From Paulinella micropora (taxonomy: Eukaryota; Cercozoa; Imbricatea; Euglyphida; Paulinellidae): 64,000 nt of DNA. The position numbers and the translations under genes are program-made. The first letter of the stretch is position 1, and every line of letters starts with the position of its first letter. This document shows positions 1 through 10,647 of this stretch, piece by piece. Under the pieces are notes generated by a model. The model was not told the DNA's origin. It saw nothing but the letters and a program-made list of their open reading frames with translations, and made no database searches. Where the stretch lies: assembly GCA_019918135.1 (NCBI GenBank), contig WBZZ01006900.1:62501-126500 (forward strand). Reading direction: 5' to 3'.

Positions 1-474
1 GGGGAAAACAAAAAGAAATCCTCTCCTGAACAAGGCTTGTCCCAAGCGAACGAGGCTTCCGCTTTGCAAGCACAAACGAAACGTGCGGGCAACGCCAGCA
101 AGGAATCCTCTACTCCTGCCCAAGCACAACACGTGGACAAACCTGCAACAGATACCCACAAATCTTCCGTTCCTGACCAAGCACAAGTCGAGGGAAAACC
201 TGCAACAGACGCCCACAAACCCTCTCATCCTAAACCTGCGAAAGTTTCTCAGAAACCTTCTGAATCTGTCAAGCACAAATCCACTACTGCACCTGCGACA
301 GATACCAACAAAAAATCAACTGCTAAATCTGGGAAAAACAAAAAGAAATCCTCTCCTGAACAAGGCTTGTCCCAAGCGAACGAGGCTTCCGCTTTGCAAG
401 CACAAACGGCGGGCAACGCCAGCGAGGCCGAAGACACGGGCAACAGCAAGACCGAGATGCTCGAGTCGACTTTG
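1..474 (+). CDS. 3' part of an exon of a host gene, low-complexity Lys/Ala/Pro/Ser-rich protein
   Basis: The frame is open from base 1, so the gene starts upstream of the window. The protein segment is about 158 residues of low complexity, rich in K, A, P, S, T and Q, with repeated short units such as PATDTHK and SQANEASALQAQT. A 78-bp stretch at 1-78 recurs almost exactly at 331-408, so the coding sequence contains an internal duplication with a 330-bp period. At 475 a good splice donor (GTACGT) follows a complete codon (TTG). The frame also runs on to a stop at 493-495, so an unspliced ending is possible. I prefer a splice because two more phase-0 exon-like blocks lie downstream. The composition suggests a disordered nuclear or scaffold-type protein, but no family is recognised. 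Coding potential is fairly sure; the gene model is an inference. Confidence 0.55.
331..408 (+). repeat. 78-bp direct repeat inside the coding exon (other copy at 1-78)
   Basis: The stretch beginning AAAAACAAAAAGAAATCC repeats 1-78 with about one difference. Both copies are in the same reading frame and encode NKKKSSPEQGLSQANEAS. The 330-bp period is a multiple of three, as expected for a recent in-frame duplication in a disordered region. Confidence 0.85.
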
Positions 475-671
475 GTACGTACGATACAGTATTAGCTTTT
501 GGCTCGTGGGAGTGAGTAGTGCGGTTTCACTCTTGGTACCAGTGAGACAACTCCGTCTGCTTTAGATACGTTTTCCACCTTCATTTTGTGTGTTTCTCGG
601 TCAATACCGATGTATCCATTCAAAGGGCCCAGAGGTTGGGCACGCTACCCGCTTTATTGTAATTATTATCA

Positions 672-1906
672 TCCCTGAAATGTGTCGGCAGTAGGGGGGG
701 TGGAAATTGTGTACCCCCCAGCATTTCCGCACCCCTGTCCCTATAAATAATGGTTTGTGGTAGCCAGGAGTTGGGAGCTCATCTTTGCAGGGTGGCTAGC
801 CCAGACTCGATGTATGCTGGTATGATTTTTTTGGTGGGGCGGGGGAAGGGTTCACGCAAATATTTGCGTCAGGGGAGTGTCCTGAATACCAAAATTCCTG
901 GTTTCTTTAGCCTATTTTCTGACCCCCTGTCCCTATAAATCATGGTTTGTGGGAACCAGGAGTTGGGAGCTCATATTTGCAGGGTGGCTAGCCCCATGCT
1001 CGATGTTGATACTGATATAATTTTTTTGGAATTCACACAAATATTTGCGTTAAGGGAGTGTCCTGAATGCCAAATTCCTTGTATTTTTGGAGTACCTCCG
1101 GCAATTGAACGTACCCCACGACGAATTCGCCGGCGCCAAAATGAATGGCTGAGAATACTCCACGGCTCGAAGAGTTCTGCCAGAAGGGTTTATGCCGGTT
1201 ACCTCCGGCAATGGAACGTACCCTGTCGACTGTGGAAAGGTGGGGGGGGATTCCGGGGGGCCCTTCCTCCGGGAACCCAAGCGCTGTAGTTGTACGTACC
1301 CGAAGCGAATTGGCCGGCACCAAAATGAACTGAGAATCCTCCAAGGTTCTAAGATTTGTGCCAGAAGGGTTTATGCCGGTTACCTCCGGCGATTGAACGT
1401 ACCATGTCGACTGTGGCAGGGGGGGGGGGGGGCTCCCCCCGGCAACTCAGCCCGCAATTGTACGTACCCGAATCGAATTTGTCGGCGCCAAAATGAATGC
1501 TCCAAGGCTCCCAAAGTTGTGACAGAAGGGTTGAGGGGCTGATTACAACCTCGGGACGCGCGTTAGGTAGTGAACCAGTTGAAAAAGAGATTTACGAAGA
1601 TTTTGGCAAAGTAGTGCCAAAATGAATGGCTGAGAATGCTCCGAGCTCTAAGAGTTGTGCCAGAGGGGCTTAGGGCTGATTCTTTGTGTTTTCGCAAGCT
1701 TGTCACGAGCTTTTTTTTAGGGATACATAGTTGAAATTATGAAATTCGAATGTAATGACAAAGTGGTGCCGAAATGAATGGCTGAGATTGCTCCAAGGCT
1801 GTAAAAGTTTTGCATGTGAGAATGAGAGGAAAAGCGACCTTGGGAAGAGAGGGGGGGCGCGAAGCGCACCGCAAACCATCGCTTCAGGTGTTTGCGCAGC
1901 CCCTAG
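672..1906 (+). mobile_element. Helitron-like non-autonomous element, copy A
   Basis: The element begins TCCCTGAAA directly after an A in a TTA-rich tract and ends GCAGCCCCTAG directly before T in a TTG/TTA tract. A 5' TC, a 3' CTRR and insertion between A and T without target duplication are the terminal rules of Helitrons. Near the 3' end a small GCGC-GAA-GCGC hairpin lies upstream of the CTAG. The interior has no protein-coding frame. It holds two copies of a roughly 185-bp unit (CTATAAATCATGGTTTGTGG and following) and about three copies of a roughly 180-bp unit (GCCGGTTACCTCCGGC and following), with variable G runs. It lies inside the first intron of the host gene. The class is inferred from the ends only. 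Confidence 0.5.
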
Positions 1907-1917
1907 TTGTTGTTATT

Positions 1918-2827
1918 GCCCCTGAAAGGTGTTGGAGTAGGGCTGGGGGGTTTGGGTGGAGGGGGGAAATGAAAATTGTGTACCCCCCGCATTTTCGCAC
2001 CCCTGTCGGAATAAATCATGGTTTGTGGGAACGAGGAGTTGGGAGCTCATATTTGCAGGGTGGCTAGTTCCGGACTCGATGTTGATGCTGGTATGATTTT
2101 CTTGGAATTCACGCAAATATTTGCGTTAGGGCAGTGTCCTGAATACCAAATTTCCTTCTTTTTTTTCGCACCCCTGTCGGAATAAATCATGGTTTTTGTG
2201 AAGCAGGAGTTGGGAGCTCATATTGACAGGGTGGCTAGCCCCAGACTCGATCTTGATGCTGATATAAATTTAGAATTCACGTAAATATTTGCGTTAGGGG
2301 AGTGTCCTGAATGCGAAAATTCCTTGTTTTTTTAAGCCCATTTTCTGCACCCTCGTCGGAATAAATCATGGTCTGTGTGAACCAGGAGTTGGGAGCTCAT
2401 ATTGACAGGGTGGCTAGCTCATATTGACAGGGTGGCTAGCCCCATGCTCGATGTTGATACTGATATGATTTTTTTGGAATTCGCGCAAATATTTGCGTTA
2501 GGTGAGTGTCCTGAATGCCAAAATTCCTTGTTTTTTTTGCCTATTTACTGCTCTCCCATCGGAATAAATCATGCTTTGTGGGAACCAGGAGTTGGGAGCT
2601 CATATTGGCACAGCAGACTCGATCTTGATACTGATATAATTTTTTTTTTTTGGAATTCATGCAAATATTTGCGTTACGGGAGTGTCCTGAATGCCAAATT
2701 TCCTTGTTTTTTAGCAGTACTTGCCGGTGCCTCCGGCAATTGAACGTACCCTGTCGACGGGGCAGGGGGGGGGGGGTGCGCGAAGCGCACCGCAAACCAT
2801 CCTTTCAGGTGTTGGCGCAGCCCCTAG
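1918..2827 (+). mobile_element. Helitron-like non-autonomous element, copy B
   Basis: This copy starts at CCCCTGAAAGGTGTTGG, about 11 bases after copy A ends, and finishes with the same GCAGCCCCTAG before TTATTATTATT. It carries about four 185-bp units but only a short piece of the second unit, so copies differ mainly in repeat number. The GCGCGAAGCGC hairpin and the AAACCATCCTTTCAGG block before the end match copies A and C. With copy A it forms a head-to-tail pair filling most of intron 1. Confidence 0.5.
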
Positions 2828-2885
2828 TTATTATTATTATCAGTAGTAGTAGTATTTTTGTTGTTGTTTTATCGTTGTTTGCCAG

Positions 2886-2951
2886 GATCTTGACAACCCC
2901 GAAGATGTCGAGGAGGAAATCGTCAAGATCGATCAGAAGATACAGAAGCTG
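2886..2951 (+). CDS. internal 66-bp exon of the host gene, coiled-coil segment
   Basis: The block is 22 codons, bounded by TTTGCCAG on the left and GTAGAA on the right, and is phase 0 at both ends, matching the exon that ends at 474. It encodes an acidic and amphipathic helix (DLDNPEDVEEEIVKIDQ followed by KIQKL) with heptad-like I/V/L spacing. The sequence around it is microsatellite and transposon DNA, so this island of good coding sequence stands out. The donor is weaker than consensus. The family is not recognised. RNA evidence could still show different boundaries. Confidence 0.5.
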
Positions 2952-3199
2952 GTAGAATTCATGCATACATACATACATGCATACACAACACAGCAGAGAT
3001 GCAGAGCACGGGCTGTGTGAGAATGTTTTCAACTCTGTCTCTGGTCTGGTAGGAAACAAGGATTTCCACGTTGCACCAACAAATCCGCAACGGAGAAATC
3101 AATGCCCACGCTGGATTGGTCCCACCCACTCAAATACATTCACACGCAAACTTGGATTAATAGATAGATAATCACCCTCTCGCTTACCTAATCATTATG

Positions 3200-3241
<42 letters not shown>

Positions 3242-3472
3242 GGACACCGTGATAGCCCAGTGGTCAAGTTCTACCATCTGGGCCCTGTCACCAGTTCGAT
3301 TCCCGTCGGTGCCACCAGTATTTTCATTGAACATACCGGTCCGTCTGGAAGTGTTGGAACTGCCCTTGCGGGGGTGTCATTAGAGCCTATCGTCAATTCT
3401 TCGTACTCCCCTCACGGGTGAGACGATGGAGGCGCATGTGCAGAAATGCATCAGCCATTGACAGAGAAGCAC

Positions 3473-3528
<56 letters not shown>

Positions 3529-3529
3529 G
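3242..3529 (+). mobile_element. tRNA-derived SINE with (TTA)n tail, copy 1
   Basis: The head, GGACACCGTGATAGCCCAGT and following, has a polymerase III A box (TAGCCCAGTGGTC) and a B box (AGTTCGATTCC). It ends CGGTGCCACCA, which can pair with the 5' GACACCG like an acceptor stem. A tRNA-unrelated body of about 155 bp follows, and then a (TTA)n tail from 3473. The 5' side is also a TTA tract, as if it inserted into an older tail or microsatellite. Three more copies lie at 49914-50934. It sits in intron 2 of the host gene. Confidence 0.85.
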
Positions 3530-3630
3530 GCACATGTCCAGGATCTGGATCTGATGCTATAGTCTGAGGAAGCCTATTATTATTATTATTATTGTTATTA
3601 TCATTATTATTATTATTATTGTTATCATCA

Positions 3631-5166
3631 TCCCTGAAAGGTCTTGGGAGTAGGGGGTGGGGGGGAGCGGGAAAATGGAAATTGTGTACCCCCACCCACC
3701 CACACACACATTTCCGCACCCCTGTCCCTATAAATAATGGTTTGTGGGAACGAGAAGGAGTTGGGAGCTCATATTTGCAGGGTGGCTAGCCCCAGACTCG
3801 ATGTTGATGCTGATATATATATATATTAAATTCCCGCAAATATTTGCATTAGGGGAGTGTCCTGAATGCCTTTTTTTAAAAAGCCTATTTCTGCACTTCC
3901 TGTCCCCATAAATCATGGTTTGTGTGAACCAGGAGTTGGGAGCTCATTTTGACAGGGTGGCTAGCCCCAGACTCGATGTTTATGTTGATATAATTTTTTT
4001 GGAATTCACGCAAATATTTGCGTTAGGGGAGTGCCCTGAATGCTAAAATTCCCTCTCTCTCTCTTTTTTTTGGGGGGGGGGGGGGGCTATTTTCTGCACC
4101 CCCTGTCCCTATAAATCATGGCTTGTGGGAACCAGGAGTGGGAGCTCATATTTACAGGGTGGCTAGCCCCATGCTCGATGTTGATACTGATATGATTTTT
4201 TTTGAAATTCACACAAACATTTGCGTTAGGGGAATGTCCTGAATGCCAAAAGTCCTTGTATTTTAGGGGTACTTGCCGGAGGTCGGGAATTTAACGTATC
4301 CTGTCGACGGGGAAGGGGGGGGTCTTCCCCGGAACTCCAGCCCTGCGATTGTACGTACCCCACGAGAATCAGCCGGCATAAAAATAAATGGCTGAGAATG
4401 CTCCCAGGCTCGAAGAGTTGTGCCAGAAGGGTTTATGCCGGTTACCTCCGGCGATGCAACGTACACTTCGACTTTTTTTTTTTTTTTTTTCTTGGGGGGG
4501 GGGGGGGGGGGGGGGGGGGCTTCCCCCGGGAACCCAGCCCCGCAATTGTACGTACCCGAAGCGAATTTTGCCGGCACCAAAATGAATGGCTGAGAATGCT
4601 CTAAGATTTGTGCCAGAAGGGTGTATGCCGGTTACCTCCGGCAATTTCACGTACCCTGTCGACTGTGGAAGGGGGGGGGGGGGGGGGGGGCTCCCCCCGG
4701 GAACTCAGCCCCGCAATTGTACGTACATGAATCGAATTTGCCGGCGCCAAAATGAATGGCTAAGAATGCTCCAAGGCTCCCAAAGTTGTGACAGAAGGGT
4801 TGAGGGGCTGATTTTTTGGTTTTCTCACCTGGGAGACGCGCTCTAGGTAGTGAACCAGTTGGAAAAGATATTTACGAAGATTTTGGCAAAATAGTGTCAA
4901 AATGAATTGCTGAGAATGCTCTAAGAGTTGTGCCAGAGAGGCTTAGAGGCTGATTATTTGTGTTTTCGCAAGCTTGTCACGAGCTCTTTTTTAGGGATAT
5001 AGTTGAAATTATGAAATTCGAATGTAATGACAAAGTAGTGCCAAAACGAATGGCTGAGATTGCTCCGAGGCTGTAAAGTTGTGTATGTGAGAATGAGAGG
5101 AAAAGCGACCTTGGGACGGTTTCGCGCACCGCAAACCATCCTTTCAGGTGTTGGCGCTGCCCCTAG
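3631..5166 (+). mobile_element. Helitron-like non-autonomous element, copy C
   Basis: This is the longest copy. It runs from TCCCTGAAAGG after ...TTATCATCA to GCTGCCCCTAG before TTATCATC. It has about three 185-bp units at 3720-4265, three of the 180-bp units at 4265-4760, and the 3' block (4760-5110) seen in copy A at 1500-1830. The terminal loop differs from copies A and B by one base (GGCGCAGCC against GGCGCTGCC) while the flanking GGC and GCC stay pairable. G homopolymers of up to 25 bases vary between copies. The element fills most of intron 2. Confidence 0.5.
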
Positions 5167-5230
5167 TTATCATCATCATTATTATTATTGTTTATTATCA
5201 CCATTGTAAATCTTGTGTGTGCATACCTAG

Positions 5231-5320
5231 ATGGAGCTAGGCGATCTGATGAAGACCCAAGGTGACTTGCGGCACCGCATCAGAGAGCTGCAAATCGAGC
5301 TCTTGAACGATGAGGAATAG
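5231..5320 (+). CDS. terminal exon of the host gene, coiled-coil C-terminus
   Basis: After the acceptor-like CATACCTAG the sequence reads 29 codons and a TAG. It encodes MELGDLMKTQGDLRHRIREL and then QIELLNDEE, an amphipathic helix with leucine and isoleucine at heptad positions. It starts in phase 0, continuing the phase of the exons at 1-474 and 2886-2951. It could instead be a short independent reading frame because it begins with ATG. The matching phase, the helix type and the position make a terminal exon more likely. The TAG is followed by GTAGTAG and AATAAT microsatellite, probably 3' untranslated or intergenic. Confidence 0.5.
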   Translation: MELGDLMKTQGDLRHRIRELQIELLNDEE

Positions 5321-6650
5321 CCCACTAACTTCACTGTCGTAGTAGTAGTAGTAGTAGTAATAATAACAATGATGATAACAATAGTAGTAGTAGTAATAAT
5401 AATAATAATAACAATTATTTGCCCTACGGAAGCATTTCCGATAGTTCGGAAGTGGTTGCGTACATATATATGCAGAAACAAATATGAGTATCACTGGAAA
5501 AGTGAATCTAAGCTAGTGTCATTTTCTTTTTTCTAAGCTTTAGATGCTAGTGTCATTTTTTCTAAGCATTCTTCACCGATTTTGGACTCGTTTAGCATAC
5601 AGCGGGGTCTCGAACCAGAACACAAGGATTGATCCCCCCCATTTGTCCGATTTCGATTCGTCACCCTAGCATGGGTTGCGTTGTAATTTTCATATCTAGA
5701 GGGGAGGGGGGGAGGTGGCACTTGTCCTGGGTTCGTCGTAGTTGCTAGACAAGTGGCACTCTCCAGTCATTTTTCTAAGCTGAGTTTCTTCCACGCGCTT
5801 GAACCTGTTTGGGACCTGTCGGGATAAGAAACCGACCGCCACTTGCTGATTCTGTTCGCTTGCCTTTACTTACTTAAGCTTGTTGGGTCCACCCACTCGC
5901 CCCCATCTTCCCCAAATACTTCGAAACCACAGAATGTATACGTAGCAGTATTTTTCTTTTCAGATTGTAGTTAATATTAGAACACAGGGTTATGGGACTT
6001 AGCATGCCCGTGCTCAGCCATGTGTTTTAATTGATAGGTACAGGGATTGGTTCTTGGTTGGATTGCTTAGATTTTTGTTTGTTGTGGAGAGAGAAAGCGC
6101 TAGGAAGGTTGTATCGTGGAAGTATGTGACTGTTGCTAAGTCACCTTTCATGATATTCTTATTACTAGGTCCTTTTTCAACCTGTAGAGTCGCCCTGTTC
6201 ACACTGCCTTTTCATGCCTACCAATTGAAACTTCGGCGAGATAATTTAGCTTTATATTCAATTTCTTAGAACAGAGATTTAATGATTGTAACAATGTTAT
6301 TCATCTTGAATATTAAAATCAAACGTGTGAAGTTCCGTGGGGAGCATAAAATACTAGTACTAGTTTCCGTAGTACGATTCCTAATAGCAACCATAGTTCA
6401 GTGAAGAAAACTTCCACGCTTCCCACTCCCCGACCCCAGGACCCTACCACTACAAGTGCGGTCTTTCCAACTTTTTATTTCATTAAAATAATCAAAACTC
6501 GATGGAAAACATTGCATTCAATGATATCGAACGATTATACAATGAAAAAAATGATTTGGAAAGTGCTGGTTTGACTTGGCAGTGCGGGCCGGGTGATACT
6601 GTGACGTTCCCTACCACCATCTCCAGGGCCCGATGGACTCGTGACAATTT
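5321..6650. other. non-coding stretch with simple repeats, no gene seen
   Basis: It contains (GTA)n and (AAT)n tracts at 5337-5415, short direct repeats of GTGTCATTTT near 5515-5560, and otherwise unremarkable sequence. Reading frames here are short and show no domain. Confidence 0.6.
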
Positions 6651-6672
6651 CAAGGTCCGGGTAGGGAAACTA

Positions 6673-6942
6673 TTGCTGTTGACATTCAAGACAACAAAAA
6701 TTAGTTTTTCATTTTTGTGTCAGATTTTCATTTTTGTGACAGTTTTTCATTTTTGTGACAAAAATTCAAATTTTCAAATTTAACTGTAACATTTCGCGAA
6801 AATTTACGATATTTTGCGGACGAATATAGCAGTTAATTTGAAAAATTCAAATTTTCGCCCAAAATCAAAATTCCAACCAAAACTGAAATTCCAACCAAAA
6901 CAGAAAAATCAATTTTTTTTTTGTCTTGAATGTCAACAGCAA
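6673..6942. mobile_element. palindromic MITE 1 (TA target duplication)
   Basis: The terminal inverted repeats are TTGCTGTTGACATTCAAG and its complement, flanked by TA on both sides (6671-6672 and 6943-6944), as for Tc1/mariner-type elements. The interior has tandem CATTTTTGTGACAG units and a core near 6785-6840 (TTTGCGGACGAATATAGCAG) shared with the three MITEs that follow. There is no coding capacity. Confidence 0.75.
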
Positions 6943-6981
6943 TAGCAGTGTTAACCGGAGGATCCTGGATCCAAGTTGTCT

Positions 6982-7258
6982 ATTACTAGGTACAATTTCA
7001 AGTGTCAAACTCAGCCATCGAATTTTAGTTAAGGGTCAGATTTCAGATTAGCGGTCAGATTTCGAATTAGTGGTCAGAATTCAAATTAGTTCAATTTAAC
7101 TGCTATATACGTCCGCAAAATCTGTATCATTTTTGCGAAATGTTACCGTTAAATTGAACTAATTAGAATTCTGGCCGCTAATCTAAATCTGACAGCTAAT
7201 CTGAAATCTGACCCTTAAATCAAATTTGATGGCTGAGTTTGACACTTGAATGTACACA
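6982..7258. mobile_element. palindromic MITE 2
   Basis: It opens with TATTACTAGGTACA and then AAGTGTCAAACTCAGCC, and closes with GGCTGAGTTTGACACTTG. Almost the whole element is a long imperfect inverted repeat around the core ATATACGTCCGCAAAAT. Repeated CAGATTTCAGATTAG units lie in each arm. It directly abuts MITE 3. Confidence 0.7.
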
Positions 7259-7261
7259 GTA

Positions 7262-7516
7262 GTACATTCAAGTGTCAAACTCAGCCATAGAATTTGTGTT
7301 AAGGTGCAGATTTCAGATTAGTGGTCAGAATTCAAATTAGTTCAATTTAACTGCTATATCCGTCCGCAAAATCAGCATAATTTTTACGAAATATTACCGT
7401 TAAATTAAACTGATTTAAATTCTGACCACTAATCTAAAATCTGACCGCTAATCTGAAATCTGACACTTAACTCAAATTCGCTGGCTGAGTTTGACACTTG
7501 AATGTACCTAGTAATA
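7262..7516. mobile_element. palindromic MITE 3
   Basis: It starts ACATTCAAGTGTCAAACTC and ends GAATGTACCTAGTAATA, the exact complement of the opening of MITE 2. MITEs 2 and 3 could be one composite foldback made by insertion of one copy into the end of another. Confidence 0.65.
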
Positions 7517-7705
7517 CCACCATTTTCAATGTAATACTTAGATTCAAAAGAACCAAAAAGGAAACCACTTGAATCTCTCCAAATTTGTAATATATGCATA
7601 GTATACATTAATTAGACACTTTCTCCTCAGTTGTGTCCCTTAATACTTCGTGGCAATTATCTGTTAGAAGTATTTGTTACTTGTTAGTAGTAATATTAGT
7701 TGTTA

Positions 7706-7991
7706 TTATTACTATGTATAATTTCAAATGTCAAACTCAGCCAGTGAATTTGAGTTAAGTGTCAGATTTCAGATTAGCGGTCAGATTTTATATTAGTGGT
7801 CAGAATTTAAATTACTTCAATTTAACTGTAATATTTCGCAAAATTATACAGATTTTGCGGACTGATATAGCAGTTAAATTGTACTAATTTGAATTCTGAC
7901 CACTAATCTGAAATCTAGCCGCTAATCTGAAATCTGCCACTTAACACAAATTCTATGGCTGAGTTTGACACTTGAATGTACCAAGTAATAT
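7706..7991. mobile_element. palindromic MITE 4
   Basis: The TIRs match MITEs 2 and 3 (TTTCAAATGTCAAACTCAGC at the left, GTTTGACACTTGAATGTACC at the right), and the core TTTTGCGGACTGATATAGCAG-type segment is shared with them. It sits in a TTATTATTA stretch about 190 bp after MITE 3. Confidence 0.7.
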
Positions 7992-8099
7992 GTAACAGCA
8001 ACAGCTACTCTGACACTTAGTCGTCACTCAACTTTCACTGTAGAGTGGCAGACCAATCATAAGTGTCAAGCAACTACACTCAACTTCATGCTACTATGT

Positions 8100-10357
8100 A
8101 TTGTGCGGGCCGGCCGACAATCCATTTTCCCCCTTGGGAGGAAGCAGCAGTAAGAGGTCGACCCCCACGCTGAAGACTAACTCTTAGGCTCCTCATTCGA
8201 AAGCGCTCTCGACCGACTGACACATGACTCATGACATAAGGCATTCCGGCTGTCGACTGACTCAGAATAAGTAAAAAAAATTAATTCACGTCCAGTGCGA
8301 GTCTCATCATGAGTCCATGAGACTAGTGACTTGTGCCCCCTAGCTCCAGCTCTTCCTTCCATTTACATCAGATATAAATGCCATCTCTTGATCTTCCCTT
8401 TCAGTCGAAAAGAAAAAGGATTGCAATACTTCTGTTTCATTCGCTTCAGTGGTTATTTCGGTGGAATTGTCGGCTGCGTGGCTACGGCGCGGAGCAGCGG
8501 CGACGATGGCCCGGTTCAACTGTGGATCTGTCTTCGTGACAGACCCCAAATCAGGCCGCCTCCCCTCCTACTCGTTCTTTGTCTTTGTTGTCGGGTGATG
8601 GAGTTCGTTCTTCAGTTTGCAGTTTTAGGCGAGGCACATGTTGCACCTGCTGTACATGTGGTGTGCGCCACAGAATCGTGGGAGGAGGACAGCGCCGGAC
8701 ACCGCTACTTTGTTTTGGTTCGTCTGCGGTGGTTTCCGTCTGGGTCGTTTTCAACTGGCGGTGGTGGCCCCGGTTGTGGGGCCATGGTGGACGTTCTTGT
8801 TTGCGACGTTTAGTTCAGAGCTGTTGGTGGCAGGAGCCACAGTGAATTGGTTGGAGTCGCTTTCGGCGGCGGTTGTTTCCCCTCATTCAGGAGGGAGGGA
8901 TGAAGGACACTGACATTTGGCTTTCGGGCTTCGGCCGGTTGAATGGATCGGTTGTGCTACTTCGGCAGTTGTGTTCTGTGGAATCGGTTTTGTGCGGCAG
9001 CGTGGAGCCGCGGGGGGAGCGGGTTACGGTGTTGCCGCTAGTTAGACCCGATCTTTGGTGGTTGGTCCTTTAAGTTATTTGACTTGGTGCTCGGTGTGGA
9101 CCCTGCTCTGGACGTAATTTGCTTACAGTTGTTGAGTGTCTCTGCAATGGTGCAGTTGGAGATTTGCAGTCTTTGCAGTCGTTTTGGTGGGGGAGGCAAT
9201 TCGTCCGGGAATGTGGAACCTTTTTCTGCTTGGTGATGGTCGGAGTGCGACGGACGTCTTTCTTCTCCCTCCATCAGGGGGTGGTTGCTTGTGTTTCCGT
9301 TTGGAGTGTCAGGAGAGGGGAAGGGCATCATGATTTCAGATGAGCCCATGGTTTTTGGTGGTGTTGCCGGTCGGCCGGATGTTCTGGGTCAGTTGGCCGA
9401 GGCAAGGCGTATGTTGGTAGGTAGTGGTGGCCGATATAGGCCAGGAGTTGGTAGTTATGACTTAGCAGTGTGTCGCGCCGGGTAGGCGCGGGAGGGCGGT
9501 GGAACTTCGCTGTTGATCTAATGTCGCTACGCGGAAAGGCGCCACTGGGCAGATGATGGCGGCGCGGTGGCGAGCTTTTTGGACGCTAAGTTTTGGAAGT
9601 GATCATGAGCGTTGAATCATGGAGCCGGGCGGCGGGGCAGGGGGAGTTCCCTGTAAAGCTGGACGGTGGGTCGCCCTCCGGGGCGGGTCACGCGTCAAGT
9701 TCATTGTGGACGGCGATTTCCCCTTGATTACTTTTATATTGTATTGCTCAGTTCATTTTCTTTCCTTAACATAGTAGATACGGAGTCAGGGGGAGATACC
9801 TACTGTTGGTGATCATATTTACATTCATATGCATGGCGTCATTGTTTTTCTTTTACCTGTTGGGTTACATCAGTGCGGTGATGTTGTACGTAATTAACTT
9901 GCGACTTATCTGTTGCTTGGTGCTTGGCTTAAGATAGTAACTACGTGCATATACATCTGGTAATTGTTAATGCTTTGTCGTACATTTTGTGCTTGTCGTT
10001 TGAAGCGAAGTTAGGTTCTGCAATGTTTGTTGTTTTTTCAATTGGTACGTTGATGTATTTGGATCACATTTGACTTTGATTGTCTGATATGCTTTGTTGA
10101 TGTATCCGGACAGCCTATCGCCAGGGGCGATTCAGGAGAGTATGGGATTTCTGATATGGCTTGAATGTTTCTTATGGTCAGACCTAACATAATTTTCGCT
10201 GTTCTTAAGTAGTAATTTTGTTCATCTGAGTACAGGGGGAGACTTGTGTGTTGGGTAGTATTGCACTTGGGATGGGGATAGTTTTGCTCTTTATTCTCCT
10301 CATGCGTCGGACTGCGTCTTTGCTGAGATGTCCTAGGCCCTAATTAAGGGGGAGCAT
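8100..10357 (+). mobile_element. decayed internal region of a copia-like element (family Y)
   Basis: The right end of this interval (about 9800-10354) matches, in reverse orientation, 31005-31640. It ends with a polypurine tract, AATTAAGGGGGAG, directly before an LTR-like sequence. The copia element at 20713-28836 has the same arrangement (TAAGGGGGAG before its 3' LTR). The GC-rich part 8400-9500 has no frame I can assign to a protein domain. It is broken beyond recognition of its genes. Confidence 0.4.
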
Positions 10358-10647
10358 TGGGAAAGTTAATTAGATCCTAGTCCACTACAGCATAACTGTA
10401 TAGTCACGGTAGCTTCACTCTCCTATGTACTTAATACTTAGTAATTATTCCTGTGATGATTACCATATTTTCTGGTACTGGTGGCAAGTTGCCTTTATGT
10501 TCATATATTACCAATTTGGTGAGGTTGGTTTCCTTTTTGGTTCTTTTGAATCTCAGTGAAGTCTCAGTAGAATGGTGGTAGACCACTGGGATCCCGAAGC
10601 CTCCGGTTAACAGGCTAGCTTCCCTACCCGGACCTTCATTTTTCCCA
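10358..10647 (+). repeat. 3' LTR of the copia-like family Y element
   Basis: The 290-bp LTR runs TGGGAAAGTTAATTAG to CATTTTTCCCA. Its ends form the inverted repeat TTGGGAAA/TTTCCCAA, and a polypurine tract lies immediately upstream (10341-10354). Partial copies in the opposite orientation occur at 6650-7620 and 30927-31003. Confidence 0.65.

Larger units (their letters stand above)
6650..7620 (-). mobile_element. partial LTR fragment of copia-like family Y, interrupted by MITEs
   Basis: Blocks such as AAGGTCCGGGTAGGGAA, TGTTAACCGGAGG and AAAAGAACCAAAAAGGAAAC match, in reverse orientation, the Y LTR at 10358-10647. Three palindromic MITEs separate the blocks, so this LTR piece is older than they are. 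Only the 3' portion of the LTR can be matched. It is a decayed fragment. Confidence 0.5.

Noticed and set aside
1033-4846. Several frames of 60-116 codons in the repeat arrays
   Set aside because: They follow the repeat period and recur with each unit in changing frames, so they are repeat shadows.
8331-9485. Overlapping frames of 60-160 codons on both strands in a GC-rich stretch
   Set aside because: No frame has a recognisable motif, and the region lies in a decayed copia-like element.
6650-10647. The inverted Y-LTR pieces as terminal inverted repeats of one large DNA transposon
   Set aside because: The right copy is preceded by a polypurine tract and has LTR-type ends, and a third copy lies at 30927-31003. 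Separate LTR insertions explain this better.
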